Shown here: piece after piece, positions 45,001 through 52,076 of the stretch | Numbering within the stretch: the stretch's first letter is position 1 | Layout of the letters: each line of letters begins with the position of its first letter | From: Nemesobacter sp965249045 | GTDB taxonomy: Bacteria; Desulfobacterota_D; UBA1144; Nemesobacterales; Nemesobacteraceae | Direction of reading: 5' to 3' | DNA: 64,000 nt | NCBI GenBank assembly: GCA_965249045.1 | Contig: OZ252213.1 | Location: 1,426,001 to 1,490,000, forward strand | Notes under the pieces: generated by a model | Seen by the model: only the letters and a program-made list of their open reading frames with translations | What the model was told of the DNA's origin: nothing | Databases searched by the model: none | Translations under genes and position numbers: made by a program

Positions 45001-46212
45001 AGGGTCCGTTGGTCTGAATTTCTTGTAAATCTCTGTTACGGCTTCCTCACATGAATCCACCTTGTCGGAAAGAAGAGTGGTCCTAAGGGAACTTACGAAC
45101 AGGGTTTTGTCCATATAGTAAACCCTAAGGGTTGTTCTGCCGATTCTGCGTAGTTCCTTGAGTTTTTCTTCTGTTATTTCCTCATTGAAACCGAGTATTA
45201 CTTCTCCTGTTTCAGGATCGGAGACCATCTCAGCCGAGGGTTTCTCAATTATCTCTTCGTCTGAGACGGGTATGGAAGTCATGCCAGTTTCTTCGAACCT
45301 AGGAAGAAGATTCTTCAGCCTTCTTCCCTTCCTGCCTATAAGTTCCCCCGTTTCCGGGTGGTCTATGTTCGTAGTCGCCTTCTGATATGAAATTATCTCG
45401 GTGGTTGTTTCCTTCTTAAAACCATCCGGCCCCGATTCAAAAACCTCCGCATTTATCTCCTTTAGAAGTTCTTGCGGTTCTATGTGAAAAGTCTCCACGG
45501 GATAGAAAAAGCCCATTATCTGCTGGTCATCATATCCCATTGCCTTGAGAAGGACGGTGACGTGGAATTTTTTCTTTCTGTCTATGCGCACATGGAGCAT
45601 ATCCTTCGTATCATATTCAAAATCAAGCCAGCGGCCGTTTTGAGGAACGATTCTCGCTATGAATGATCCTTCCCTACCAGACAACTGGCTCTTGGTTTTG
45701 TCCCGATCAAAAAACACCCCGGGAGATCTGTGAAGCTGATTCACTATGACTCTTTCAGTTCCGTTTACTATGAAAGAACCGCTAGAGGTCATAAGCTGTA
45801 CTTCCCCGAAGTATATCTCTTGCTCTTTGATGTCGCGGAACTGTCTTTCGGTTCCCTTTTGTCCCTTTTCACCCTCAGGGATGTCCCATATTATGAGACG
45901 GAAGGTTACGTATAGAGGAGCAGTGTAGGTATAACCTTTAAGTCTGCATTCAGCAAAATCATATTTGGGTTCGTCCAGCCTGTAGTAGAGATACTCTAAA
46001 GAAGCCTTGCCATTGTAATCCTCCAGGGGAAAAACACCCTTGAAGGCTCCGTGAAGACCGGTGTCCGAACGCTTGTCCGGAGGAATATCGGCCTGTAAAA
46101 AATCTTTGTACGATTTTATCTGTACATCAAGCAGGTGGGGGATATCCAGAACCTGGGGGATCTTCGAAAAATCTTTCCTTAATTCCTGAGACTCTATATT
46201 TTCTATGCTCAA
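42022..46212 (-). CDS. rpoB: DNA-directed RNA polymerase subunit beta
   Basis: Second-largest RNA polymerase subunit, 1396 residues. It has the rifampicin-pocket region [20 protein letters not shown] followed by [15 protein letters not shown]. The catalytic and clamp-contact blocks [34 protein letters not shown] and the C-terminal [20 protein letters not shown] are present. The residues equivalent to E. coli Asp516, His526 and Ser531 are the rifampicin-sensitive types. It lies between rplL and rpoC. Confidence 0.98.
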   Translation of the reverse strand: [1396 protein letters not shown]

Positions 46213-46265
46213 CGCGCACCCCCTGGTTTTTTAATTTAAGTGAAAATAACCGGAAAAAATTATCG

Positions 46266-46649
46266 TCAGTTAACTTCAACTGTCGCTCCGGCGTCTTCAA
46301 GCTTTTTCTTGATCTCTTCGGACTCATCCTTGCTCACTCCCTCTTTTACGGGCTTAGGAGCTCCCTCAACAAGTTCCTTGGATTCCTTGAGCCCAAGGCC
46401 CGCGATCTCCCTTACTACCTTTATAACTTGTATTTTCTTTTCTCCGAAGGACTTGAGGATTACATCAAACTCATTTTTCTCTTCGGCCACGGGAGCAGCT
46501 TCGGCACCGGCAACAGCGGCAACAGCAACCTGCGGCGCGGCGGCTTCGACACCGAACTTGTCCTTTATCTCTTCTATAAGTTCGGATATCTCTAGCATGT
46601 TGGCTTGTTCCAGATAGGTGATAACGTCTGTTCTGCTAATATCGGGCAT
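46266..46649 (-). CDS. rplL: 50S ribosomal protein L7/L12
   Basis: Stalk protein that recruits translation factors, 127 residues. It has an N-terminal dimerisation helix (TYLEQANMLEISELIEEIKD), an Ala/Val-rich hinge and the C-terminal domain with EFDVILKSFGEKKIQVIKVVREIAGLGLKE and the final GATVEVN. It lies 39 bases after rplJ and 53 bases before rpoB. The Ala-rich hinge is longer than average but not unusual. Confidence 0.97.
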   Translation of the reverse strand: MPDISRTDVITYLEQANMLEISELIEEIKDKFGVEAAAPQVAVAAVAGAEAAPVAEEKNEFDVILKSFGEKKIQVIKVVREIAGLGLKESKELVEGAPKPVKEGVSKDESEEIKKKLEDAGATVEVN

Positions 46650-46688
46650 CTGTTTTATTCCTCCTTGATAAACAGTTCTACAACTTTT

Positions 46689-47210
46689 TTATTCAGTCTT
46701 TTTTTCTTTTAAAGCTTCAAGCACACCGACAATATTTGAGCGTGCCTGTTCCAACACTCCCACGAGGTTACCCATCGGAGCACTAAGCAAGCCTATAAAC
46801 TCGGAGAGAAGTTCCTGTCTTGACGGAAGCTTCGCTATCCGTTCTATTCTGGATACGTCAACTACTTCTCCTTCGAATATACCGCCCTTTATCTTGATTT
46901 CCGGAAAATCCTTGCCGTAATCAATAAAAACCTTCGCTGCCGCAGAAGATTCCCCATCACAAATAGCAACCGCGGTGGGGCCCGAGAAAAGATCTTTCAT
47001 TCTCTCCACGTCCGTTCCGAGCGAAGCTTTTTCCAACAGGCTGTTCTTGACCACCCTGAGTTCCGTATTGGTCTGCCTTAGCTTCTTTCTTAGGACATCC
47101 ATCTCATTTACCTTAAGTCCTTGGTATTCGATAACGAACACCGAGGGCATGGAATGAAATCTGGATGCTAAGTCGTCAATTATCTTCTGCTTTGCGGCTT
47201 TGCTGAGCAT
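46689..47210 (-). CDS. rplJ: 50S ribosomal protein L10
   Basis: Base of the ribosomal stalk, 173 residues. It has an N-terminal RNA-binding domain (VIEYQGLKVNEMDVLRKKLR, then TELRVVKNSLLEKA) and a C-terminal helical tail that carries L7/L12 dimers. Only 35 bases separate it from rplA, so the long L10 leader seen in E. coli is absent and autoregulation, if any, must work differently. Confidence 0.97.
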   Translation of the reverse strand: MLSKAAKQKIIDDLASRFHSMPSVFVIEYQGLKVNEMDVLRKKLRQTNTELRVVKNSLLEKASLGTDVERMKDLFSGPTAVAICDGESSAAAKVFIDYGKDFPEIKIKGGIFEGEVVDVSRIERIAKLPSRQELLSEFIGLLSAPMGNLVGVLEQARSNIVGVLEALKEKKTE

Positions 47211-47245
47211 AGTTTCTCTCTTTCGTATTTAGTTTCGCGTTATGT

Positions 47246-47971
47246 TCACGCTGCGATTCCCTTGTTTTTAAGCTCGTTTCTAAGATCCGACACGCTCACG
47301 CCGATACCGGGACCCATGGTTGCCGATACTGAAATCCTCCTCAGAAAAACGCCTTTGGAAGCGGTAGGCTTCTCTTTGATCAGAAAACCCATAAAAGCAA
47401 GGAAGTTTTCTTTCAGATTCTCTTTTCCGAAAGAAACTTTTCCAAGAGAAGCGTGTATAACTCCACTTTTGTCATTCCTGATTTCAACACGACCGGCCTT
47501 TGCCTCTCTAACCATGTTACCGACGTCCAACGTCACCGTGCCCACCTTGGGGCTCGGCATCAGTCCTCTGGGTCCTAGAACTTTTCCCAGCCTACCAACT
47601 TTCGCCATGACGTCAGGAGTGGCTATGGCCACGTCAAAACCAAGCCAGTTCTCCTTTGAAATCTTTTCCGCCATATCGTCAAGACCCACGTAATCGGCCC
47701 CGGCATCTTTTGCCTCAACCGCCTTGTCATCCGCTGCGAACACAAGAACCGTTACTTTTTTTCCGAGACCGTGAGGAAGTACAACAGCGGAACGAATCTG
47801 CTGGTTTGCGTGTCTGGGATCTATGCCGAGATTTACTGCTACATCCACCGTTTCGTCAAATTTCGCGTAGTGAGCCTGCGCCACAAGCTCCATGGCTTCT
47901 TCAACGGTATACTCTTTGTAGGTATCTACCTTGGCGCTTATGTCAATATATTTCTTTCCTCTGGTGGCCAT
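47246..47971 (-). CDS. rplA: 50S ribosomal protein L1
   Basis: L1 stalk protein that binds 23S rRNA, 241 residues. Key blocks are FDETVDVAVNLGIDPRHANQ and VGRLGKVLGPRGLMPSPKVGT, with the GKVSFGKENLKEN region near the C-terminus. The ATG at 47971 (MATRGKKY) fits the family; a start five codons earlier is less likely. It follows rplK by 18 bases. Confidence 0.97.
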   Translation of the reverse strand: MATRGKKYIDISAKVDTYKEYTVEEAMELVAQAHYAKFDETVDVAVNLGIDPRHANQQIRSAVVLPHGLGKKVTVLVFAADDKAVEAKDAGADYVGLDDMAEKISKENWLGFDVAIATPDVMAKVGRLGKVLGPRGLMPSPKVGTVTLDVGNMVREAKAGRVEIRNDKSGVIHASLGKVSFGKENLKENFLAFMGFLIKEKPTASKGVFLRRISVSATMGPGIGVSVSDLRNELKNKGIAA

Positions 47972-47989
47972 GAAGTTTCTCTCCAAACT

Positions 47990-48409
47990 TTATCCTTCTA
48001 TATCAATTCCCATGCTTCTCGCAGTGCCGCGCACGACCATCAAGGCCGCATCGATTTCATCCGTATTGAGATCCTCAAGCTTTCTTTGCGCTATTTCCCT
48101 TGCCTGTTCTTCGGTGATCTTACCGGCTTTGGTCCTCGGAGTGGTCCCTGAGCCTTTCTCCACGCCCGCGGCTTTTTTCAGCAGGTAAGAAGTAGGGGGA
48201 GTTTTTATCTGAAGATCAAAAGACCTGTCCGCATAAACGGTTACCGTAACCGGAAGAAGTCCTTCGGTAGAAGATGTCTGGGCGTTAAAAGCCTTGCAGA
48301 ATTCCATTATGTTCACGCCTCTTTGTCCGAGCGCGGGACCTACCGGAGGCGAAGGGGATGCCTTTCCCGCCTCAATCAGCAACTTTATGTAACCGCTTAT
48401 TTCTTTCAT
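47990..48409 (-). CDS. rplK: 50S ribosomal protein L11
   Basis: Binds the GTPase-associated centre of 23S rRNA, 139 residues. It has the N-terminal KLLIEAGKASPSPPVGPALG and GVNIMEFCKAFN, the KTPPTSYLLKKAAG linker and the C-terminal RNA-binding domain with ARSMGIDIEG. The ATG abuts the nusG stop without any gap. Confidence 0.98.
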   Translation of the reverse strand: MKEISGYIKLLIEAGKASPSPPVGPALGQRGVNIMEFCKAFNAQTSSTEGLLPVTVTVYADRSFDLQIKTPPTSYLLKKAAGVEKGSGTTPRTKAGKITEEQAREIAQRKLEDLNTDEIDAALMVVRGTARSMGIDIEG

Positions 48410-48970
48410 CTAGATTTTCTCCACCTGATTAAAATCAAGCTCTATGGGTGTGGTTCTACCAAAAATACTGACCAGCACCTGCACCCTGGCTTTTTCAGGT
48501 TTTACGTCTTCTATAATTCCGGAAAAGTTGGCAAAAGGCCCTTCTATGACTCTTACAGCTTCTCCTTTCTCAAAAGCTACGCTGGGCTTGGGTTTGAGTG
48601 TGCCCTCTTTCGCCTTTGTCTTTATCTCATTAACTTTTTCTTCGTCAACTTCGGGAATGGAATCAATTTCTATCTTTCCATCAACCGGGCGGCCTCCAAC
48701 GAAACTTATGACTTTCGGTATTTCCCTTACAAAAGCCAGAGTTTCTTTGTTAAGTTCCATTTTAATCATTATATAGCCGGGGAAGAATTTCCTGACAGAA
48801 GTTCTCTTCTTTCCGCCTTTCTGTGTTTCAACTACGGTCTCAGTAGGAATAAAAACCTCGTCAACAACAAGGTTTTGATTGTTTATACTCTCTATCCCGT
48901 TTTCTATCTGGGTCTTAACCCTTTCTTCGAAACCGGTATTGACGTGTACTATATACCACTTGCTCGACAT
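48410..48970 (-). CDS. nusG: transcription termination/antitermination protein NusG
   Basis: RNA polymerase elongation factor, 186 residues. The N-terminal NGN domain begins SSKWYIVHVNTGFEERV and has KFFPGYIMIKMELN. The C-terminal KOW domain has GEAVRVIEGPFANFSGIIED. I chose the ATG at 48970; the extension to 49000 overlaps secE. No inserted third domain is present. Confidence 0.97.
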   Translation of the reverse strand: MSSKWYIVHVNTGFEERVKTQIENGIESINNQNLVVDEVFIPTETVVETQKGGKKRTSVRKFFPGYIMIKMELNKETLAFVREIPKVISFVGGRPVDGKIEIDSIPEVDEEKVNEIKTKAKEGTLKPKPSVAFEKGEAVRVIEGPFANFSGIIEDVKPEKARVQVLVSIFGRTTPIELDFNQVEKI

Positions 48971-48996
48971 CCGAAAACTGCTCCCTGATTCGCTCT

Positions 48997-49200
48997 TCAA
49001 CTCAGTATAAGACCAAAAAGAAAAGAGAACACGTAATCGGCCAGCATAAAAAAGAGGGCAAAAAACGCGGTAATAATAATAACCACGAAGGTTGATTTAA
49101 CCGTATCTTTACGCTCGGGCCAGGTTATTCTTTTCAGTTCTGTAGCAACACCGCTGAGATACCTGGTCGTATCAACTTTGATTCTGTCAAATTTTTCCAT
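48997..49200 (-). CDS. secE: preprotein translocase subunit SecE
   Basis: Essential single-span subunit of the Sec channel, 67 residues. It has an amphipathic helix with the conserved ELKRITWPERKDTVKST and one transmembrane segment (about residues 39-60). It is the short SecE form typical outside enterobacteria. It lies between tRNA-Trp and nusG; the ATG at 49200 is followed directly by MEKFDRIKV. Confidence 0.95.
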   Translation of the reverse strand: MEKFDRIKVDTTRYLSGVATELKRITWPERKDTVKSTFVVIIITAFFALFFMLADYVFSFLFGLILS

Positions 49201-49215
49201 GACCTGGCTTTTCTG

Positions 49216-49288
49216 CAGGGCAGGAGGGTCTCGAACCCCCAACCTGCGGTTTTGGAGACCGCTGCTCTACCAATTGAGCTACTGCCCT
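49216..49288 (-). tRNA. trpT: tRNA-Trp (anticodon CCA)
   Basis: 73 bases. The acceptor AGGGCAG pairs with CTGCCCT. The anticodon loop CTCCAAA sits on GCGGT/ACCGC, and the T-loop TTCGAGA is present. Discriminator G; the 3' CCA is not encoded. It lies between tuf and secE. Confidence 0.97.
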
Positions 49289-49308
49289 GTAGAGTCTCTT
49301 GTTACGCA

Positions 49309-50493
49309 TTATTCAATAATTTCAGTTACTACACCCGCTCCTACGGTTCTTCCACCCTCTCTTATCGCAAAACGAAGCTGCTCCTCCATCGCCACAGGCG
49401 CTATCAACTCCACCTCCATGCTCACGTTGTCCCCCGGCATTACCATCTTCACCCCTTCCGGCAATATCACTGATCCCGTTACATCCGTTGTCCTTAAATA
49501 AAACTGCGGCCGATACCCAGGGAAAAACGGCGTGTGCCTTCCCCCCTCCTCCTTCTTCAACACGTATACCTCAGCCTTAAACTTCCTGTGAGGCTTTATG
49601 CTCCCAGGAGCCGACAAGACCTGACCCCTCTCAACCTCACCCTTGCCTATCCCCCTCAGCAACACTCCCACATTGTCCCCCGCCTGCGCGTCATCCAGTA
49701 TCTTCCTGAACATCTCCAAACTAGTAGCCACTGTCTTAGTCGTCTCTTTAAACCCTACTATCTCTACCTCCTTCCCCGCTACTATCCTTCCCCTCTCCAC
49801 TCTCCCGGTTACCACCGTGCCCCGCCCAGATATCGTGAACACATCCTCTATCGCCATCAAAAACGGCTTGTCCATCTCCCTCTTAGGCTCAGGTATGTAT
49901 CCGTCTATGCTGTCCATTAACTCAACTATCTGCTCCGCTGCTCCCCCATCCCCCTCTATCGCCTTAAGCGCGCTTACCTTCACTACAGGTACGTCGTTCC
50001 CAGGAAATCCGTACTCACTCAACAGCTCCCTTATCTCCAACTCCACCAGCTCAAGCAACTCCTCGTCATCCAGCATGTCAACCTTGTTAAGCGCCACCAC
50101 TATGTACGGCACTCCTACCTGCCTCGCTAACAGTATATGCTCCCTTGTCTGCGGCATAGGCCCGTCAGGCGCACTCACCACCAGCACCGCACCGTCCATC
50201 TGCGCCGCACCCGTTATCATGTTCTTTACGTAGTCTGCGTGCCCCGGACAGTCAACATGCGCGTAGTGCCTCCCGGCTGTCTCATACTCCACGTGCGCTA
50301 TGTTTATCGTTATCCCCCTCTCCCTCTCTTCCGGAGCCTTGTCTATGTTGTCAAACTCCACGTACTCCGCCTGCCCCTTCTTCGATAATATCTTCGTTAT
50401 TGCCGCCGTTAACATCGTCTTCCCATGATCCACATGCCCTATCGTCCCTATGTTTAAATGCGGCTTCCCCCTCTCAAACTTTGCCTTAGACAT
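49309..50493 (-). CDS. tuf: translation elongation factor Tu
   Basis: GTPase that brings aminoacyl-tRNA to the ribosome, 394 residues. It has the P-loop GHVDHGKTMLT, the switch-I segment RGITINIAHVEYE, DCPGHADYVKNM, and NKVDM for guanine recognition, followed by beta-barrel domains 2 and 3. The ATG at 50493 follows GGAGG. Codon choice is peculiar: Ile is nearly all ATA, Glu nearly all GAG, Lys nearly all AAG, Arg mostly AGG and Gly mostly GGG, unlike the flanking ribosomal genes. It is flanked by tRNA genes in the classical tufB-like order. Confidence 0.98.
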   Translation of the reverse strand: MSKAKFERGKPHLNIGTIGHVDHGKTMLTAAITKILSKKGQAEYVEFDNIDKAPEERERGITINIAHVEYETAGRHYAHVDCPGHADYVKNMITGAAQMDGAVLVVSAPDGPMPQTREHILLARQVGVPYIVVALNKVDMLDDEELLELVELEIRELLSEYGFPGNDVPVVKVSALKAIEGDGGAAEQIVELMDSIDGYIPEPKREMDKPFLMAIEDVFTISGRGTVVTGRVERGRIVAGKEVEIVGFKETTKTVATSLEMFRKILDDAQAGDNVGVLLRGIGKGEVERGQVLSAPGSIKPHRKFKAEVYVLKKEEGGRHTPFFPGYRPQFYLRTTDVTGSVILPEGVKMVMPGDNVSMEVELIAPVAMEEQLRFAIREGGRTVGAGVVTEIIE

Positions 50494-50544
50494 TCCTCGT
50501 TGACCTCCGATCTTTTCTAATATTTTGGAAACCCTTAGATGCCA

Positions 50545-50617
50545 AGCCCACGAGCGGACTTGAACCGCCGACCTCGTCCTTACCAAGGACGTGCTCTACC
50601 GACTGAGCTACGTGGGC
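50545..50617 (-). tRNA. thrT: tRNA-Thr (anticodon GGT)
   Basis: 73 bases. The acceptor GCCCACG pairs with CGTGGGC, the anticodon loop is TTGGTAA and the T-loop TTCAAGT. CCA is not encoded. It lies just upstream of tuf. Confidence 0.96.
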
Positions 50618-50630
50618 GCTCCTAAAAACG

Positions 50631-50704
50631 AGCGGGAGACGGGGCTCGAACCCGCGACCCTCAGCTTGGAAGGCTGATGCTCTAGCCAACTGAGCTACTC
50701 CCGC
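50631..50704 (-). tRNA. glyT: tRNA-Gly (anticodon TCC)
   Basis: 74 bases. The acceptor GCGGGAG pairs with CTCCCGC, the anticodon loop is CTTCCAA and the T-arm is GCGGG-TTCGAGC-CCCGT. CCA is not encoded. Confidence 0.96.
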
Positions 50705-50714
50705 GCAAATTTTT

Positions 50715-50797
50715 TGGGGAGGGCAGGATTCGAACCTACGTAGGCTTTCGCCGGCAGATTTACAGTCTGCTGCTTTTGTCCACTCAGCCACCTCCCC
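50715..50797 (-). tRNA. tyrU: tRNA-Tyr (anticodon GTA)
   Basis: 83 bases, with the long variable arm of bacterial tRNA-Tyr. The acceptor GGGGAGG pairs with CCTCCCC (one imperfect position). The anticodon loop is CTGTAAA and the discriminator A. CCA is not encoded. Confidence 0.95.
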
Positions 50798-50817
50798 GAT
50801 ATATTCATCCAACGGAG

Positions 50818-50889
50818 AGCTGGCGAAGGGATTCGAACCCCCGACCGGCTGATTACAAATCAGCTGCTCTACCCCTGAGCTACGCCAGC
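50818..50889 (-). tRNA. thrU: tRNA-Thr (anticodon TGT)
   Basis: 72 bases. The acceptor GCTGGCG pairs with CGCCAGC, the anticodon loop is TTTGTAA and the T-arm is GGGGG-TTCGAAT-CCCTT. CCA is not encoded. It is the first gene after the promoter of the tRNA-tuf block. Confidence 0.96.
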
Positions 50890-50971
50890 TTTTAATTTCT
50901 ATGAATTCTGGATTCACTTGTCTGACCAAAATAAAATTGGGTAAAACAACCCTTTTTACAGTAAACCCTAT

Positions 50972-50999
50972 ATTGTATTGCTATAAACGGAAATGTCAA
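50972..50999 (-). promoter_or_regulatory. Sigma70-type promoter of the tRNA-tuf-rpo block
   Basis: TTGACA at 50999-50994, a 16-base spacer and TACAAT at 50977-50972 on the minus strand. The first tRNA starts about 80 bases downstream. This is the only good promoter seen upstream of the tRNA-tuf-secE-nusG-rpl-rpo run. The rest of the gap 50890-51083 shows no gene and no clear fabZ terminator. Confidence 0.7.
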
Positions 51000-51083
51000 T
51001 AATCAAAAAGCGAAGAATTAAGAAAACCCCCCGGAATCACGCGTAGAAAATCCAAGACCCGAAACTAGGAAGCAAAGTAGAAG

Positions 51084-51524
51084 TCATACCAGACAAGCGG
51101 AAATTTCCGCCTCCGCCACTTTTTTTCCATCCACGGAAGCCTTTGCGGAAAAAAATATTATTCTTGCTCTTCTCCTCACGAGCTCCACTTCAAGAAGCAC
51201 CCTGTCCCCGGGAACCACAGGATTTCTGAACCGGCAACGGTCAAGGCCCATCAGATAGGCGTTGCTAAAGCCTTCTTTTTGCAGCTCATCCCTAAAAGAA
51301 TAGTTAAAGAGTACTCCTCCCGCCTGAGCCATTGCTTCGGTAATTATCACTCCCGGAACTATTGGGTTGCCGGGGAAATGTCCTCTGAAGAAAAAATCTT
51401 CGGGAGAAAACAGCCTTTCGGCCGTAATCTTTTTACCTTTTTCAATTTCCAAAACAGAGCCAACGAACAGAAAAGGTTCTCTGTGAGGAATAAGTTCCTT
51501 TATTTCGTCCACGCCTAACTTCAT
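51084..51524 (-). CDS. fabZ: 3-hydroxyacyl-ACP dehydratase FabZ
   Basis: Hot-dog-fold dehydratase of fatty acid synthesis, also needed for lipid A supply, 146 residues. The catalytic His lies in FFRGHFPGNPIVPGV and the catalytic Glu in ITEAMAQAGG. The N-terminal IKELIPHREPFLFVG is a family hallmark. Its ATG abuts the skp stop. lpxD and lpxA, which often share this locus, are absent here. Confidence 0.96.
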   Translation of the reverse strand: MKLGVDEIKELIPHREPFLFVGSVLEIEKGKKITAERLFSPEDFFFRGHFPGNPIVPGVIITEAMAQAGGVLFNYSFRDELQKEGFSNAYLMGLDRCRFRNPVVPGDRVLLEVELVRRRARIIFFSAKASVDGKKVAEAEISACLV

Positions 51525-52040
51525 TTATCTAGAAGCGTCGTAAACCGATATGACTTTCTGCGTTATGTCTGAAGATGAACTGCCGTATAGAATGCCCGCC
51601 TCGGTTTTTTCAACGATAAGGTTGAATCCTTCCTGCTGGCCTATTTTGTTAACTATGGCTTCTATCTCTTTAAGAACACCCTGGGTCAACTCAAGATCCT
51701 TTCTCTGAAGTTCAACCCTGATGTCCTCTCTTGTCCTGTCCATGTCTTTCTGTTTTTTTTCTATGGTTTCCGCAAGTTTTCTTCTTTTGCTCTCACTCAT
51801 CACCGCTCCGTTTTGTATCACATCCTGCCTCATGTCTTCAAGGGCCTTTCTTTTCTGATCTATTACAGCCCTTTTAGTTGCAACTTCTTTCTGGAACGAA
51901 GTATTGGCGGCCTTTCCAGCCTTTGAATCCCTGATAACCAGCTTAATATCTATGTAAGCTACTTTCTGCTGAGCGTAAGCAGAGAAAGAAAATGTGAACA
52001 ACATGAAAAATCCAGCAGCAAGCAATAAAAATCTTCTCAT
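51525..52040 (-). CDS. skp: OmpH/Skp family periplasmic chaperone
   Basis: Periplasmic chaperone that holds unfolded outer-membrane proteins, 171 residues. It has a signal peptide with a hydrophobic core (LLLAAGFFMLFTFSFSAYA, likely cut after AYA). The first strand is QKVAYIDIKLVI, followed by a long coiled-coil tentacle region (about residues 50-125). It lies 37 bases after bamA with an AAGGAGG ribosome binding site. Confidence 0.9.
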   Translation of the reverse strand: MRRFLLLAAGFFMLFTFSFSAYAQQKVAYIDIKLVIRDSKAGKAANTSFQKEVATKRAVIDQKRKALEDMRQDVIQNGAVMSESKRRKLAETIEKKQKDMDRTREDIRVELQRKDLELTQGVLKEIEAIVNKIGQQEGFNLIVEKTEAGILYGSSSSDITQKVISVYDASR

Positions 52041-52076
52041 TTAATCCAATGCCTCCTTAAGAAATAAATGGCCTGA

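Noticed and set aside
47211..47245. L10 leader for autoregulation of rplJ-rplL
   Set aside because: Only 35 bases lie between rplA and rplJ, too few for the known leader.
50494..50586. Upstream extension of EF-Tu by 31 residues
   Set aside because: The extension runs through the tRNA-Thr gene, while GGAGG precedes the ATG of the normal start.
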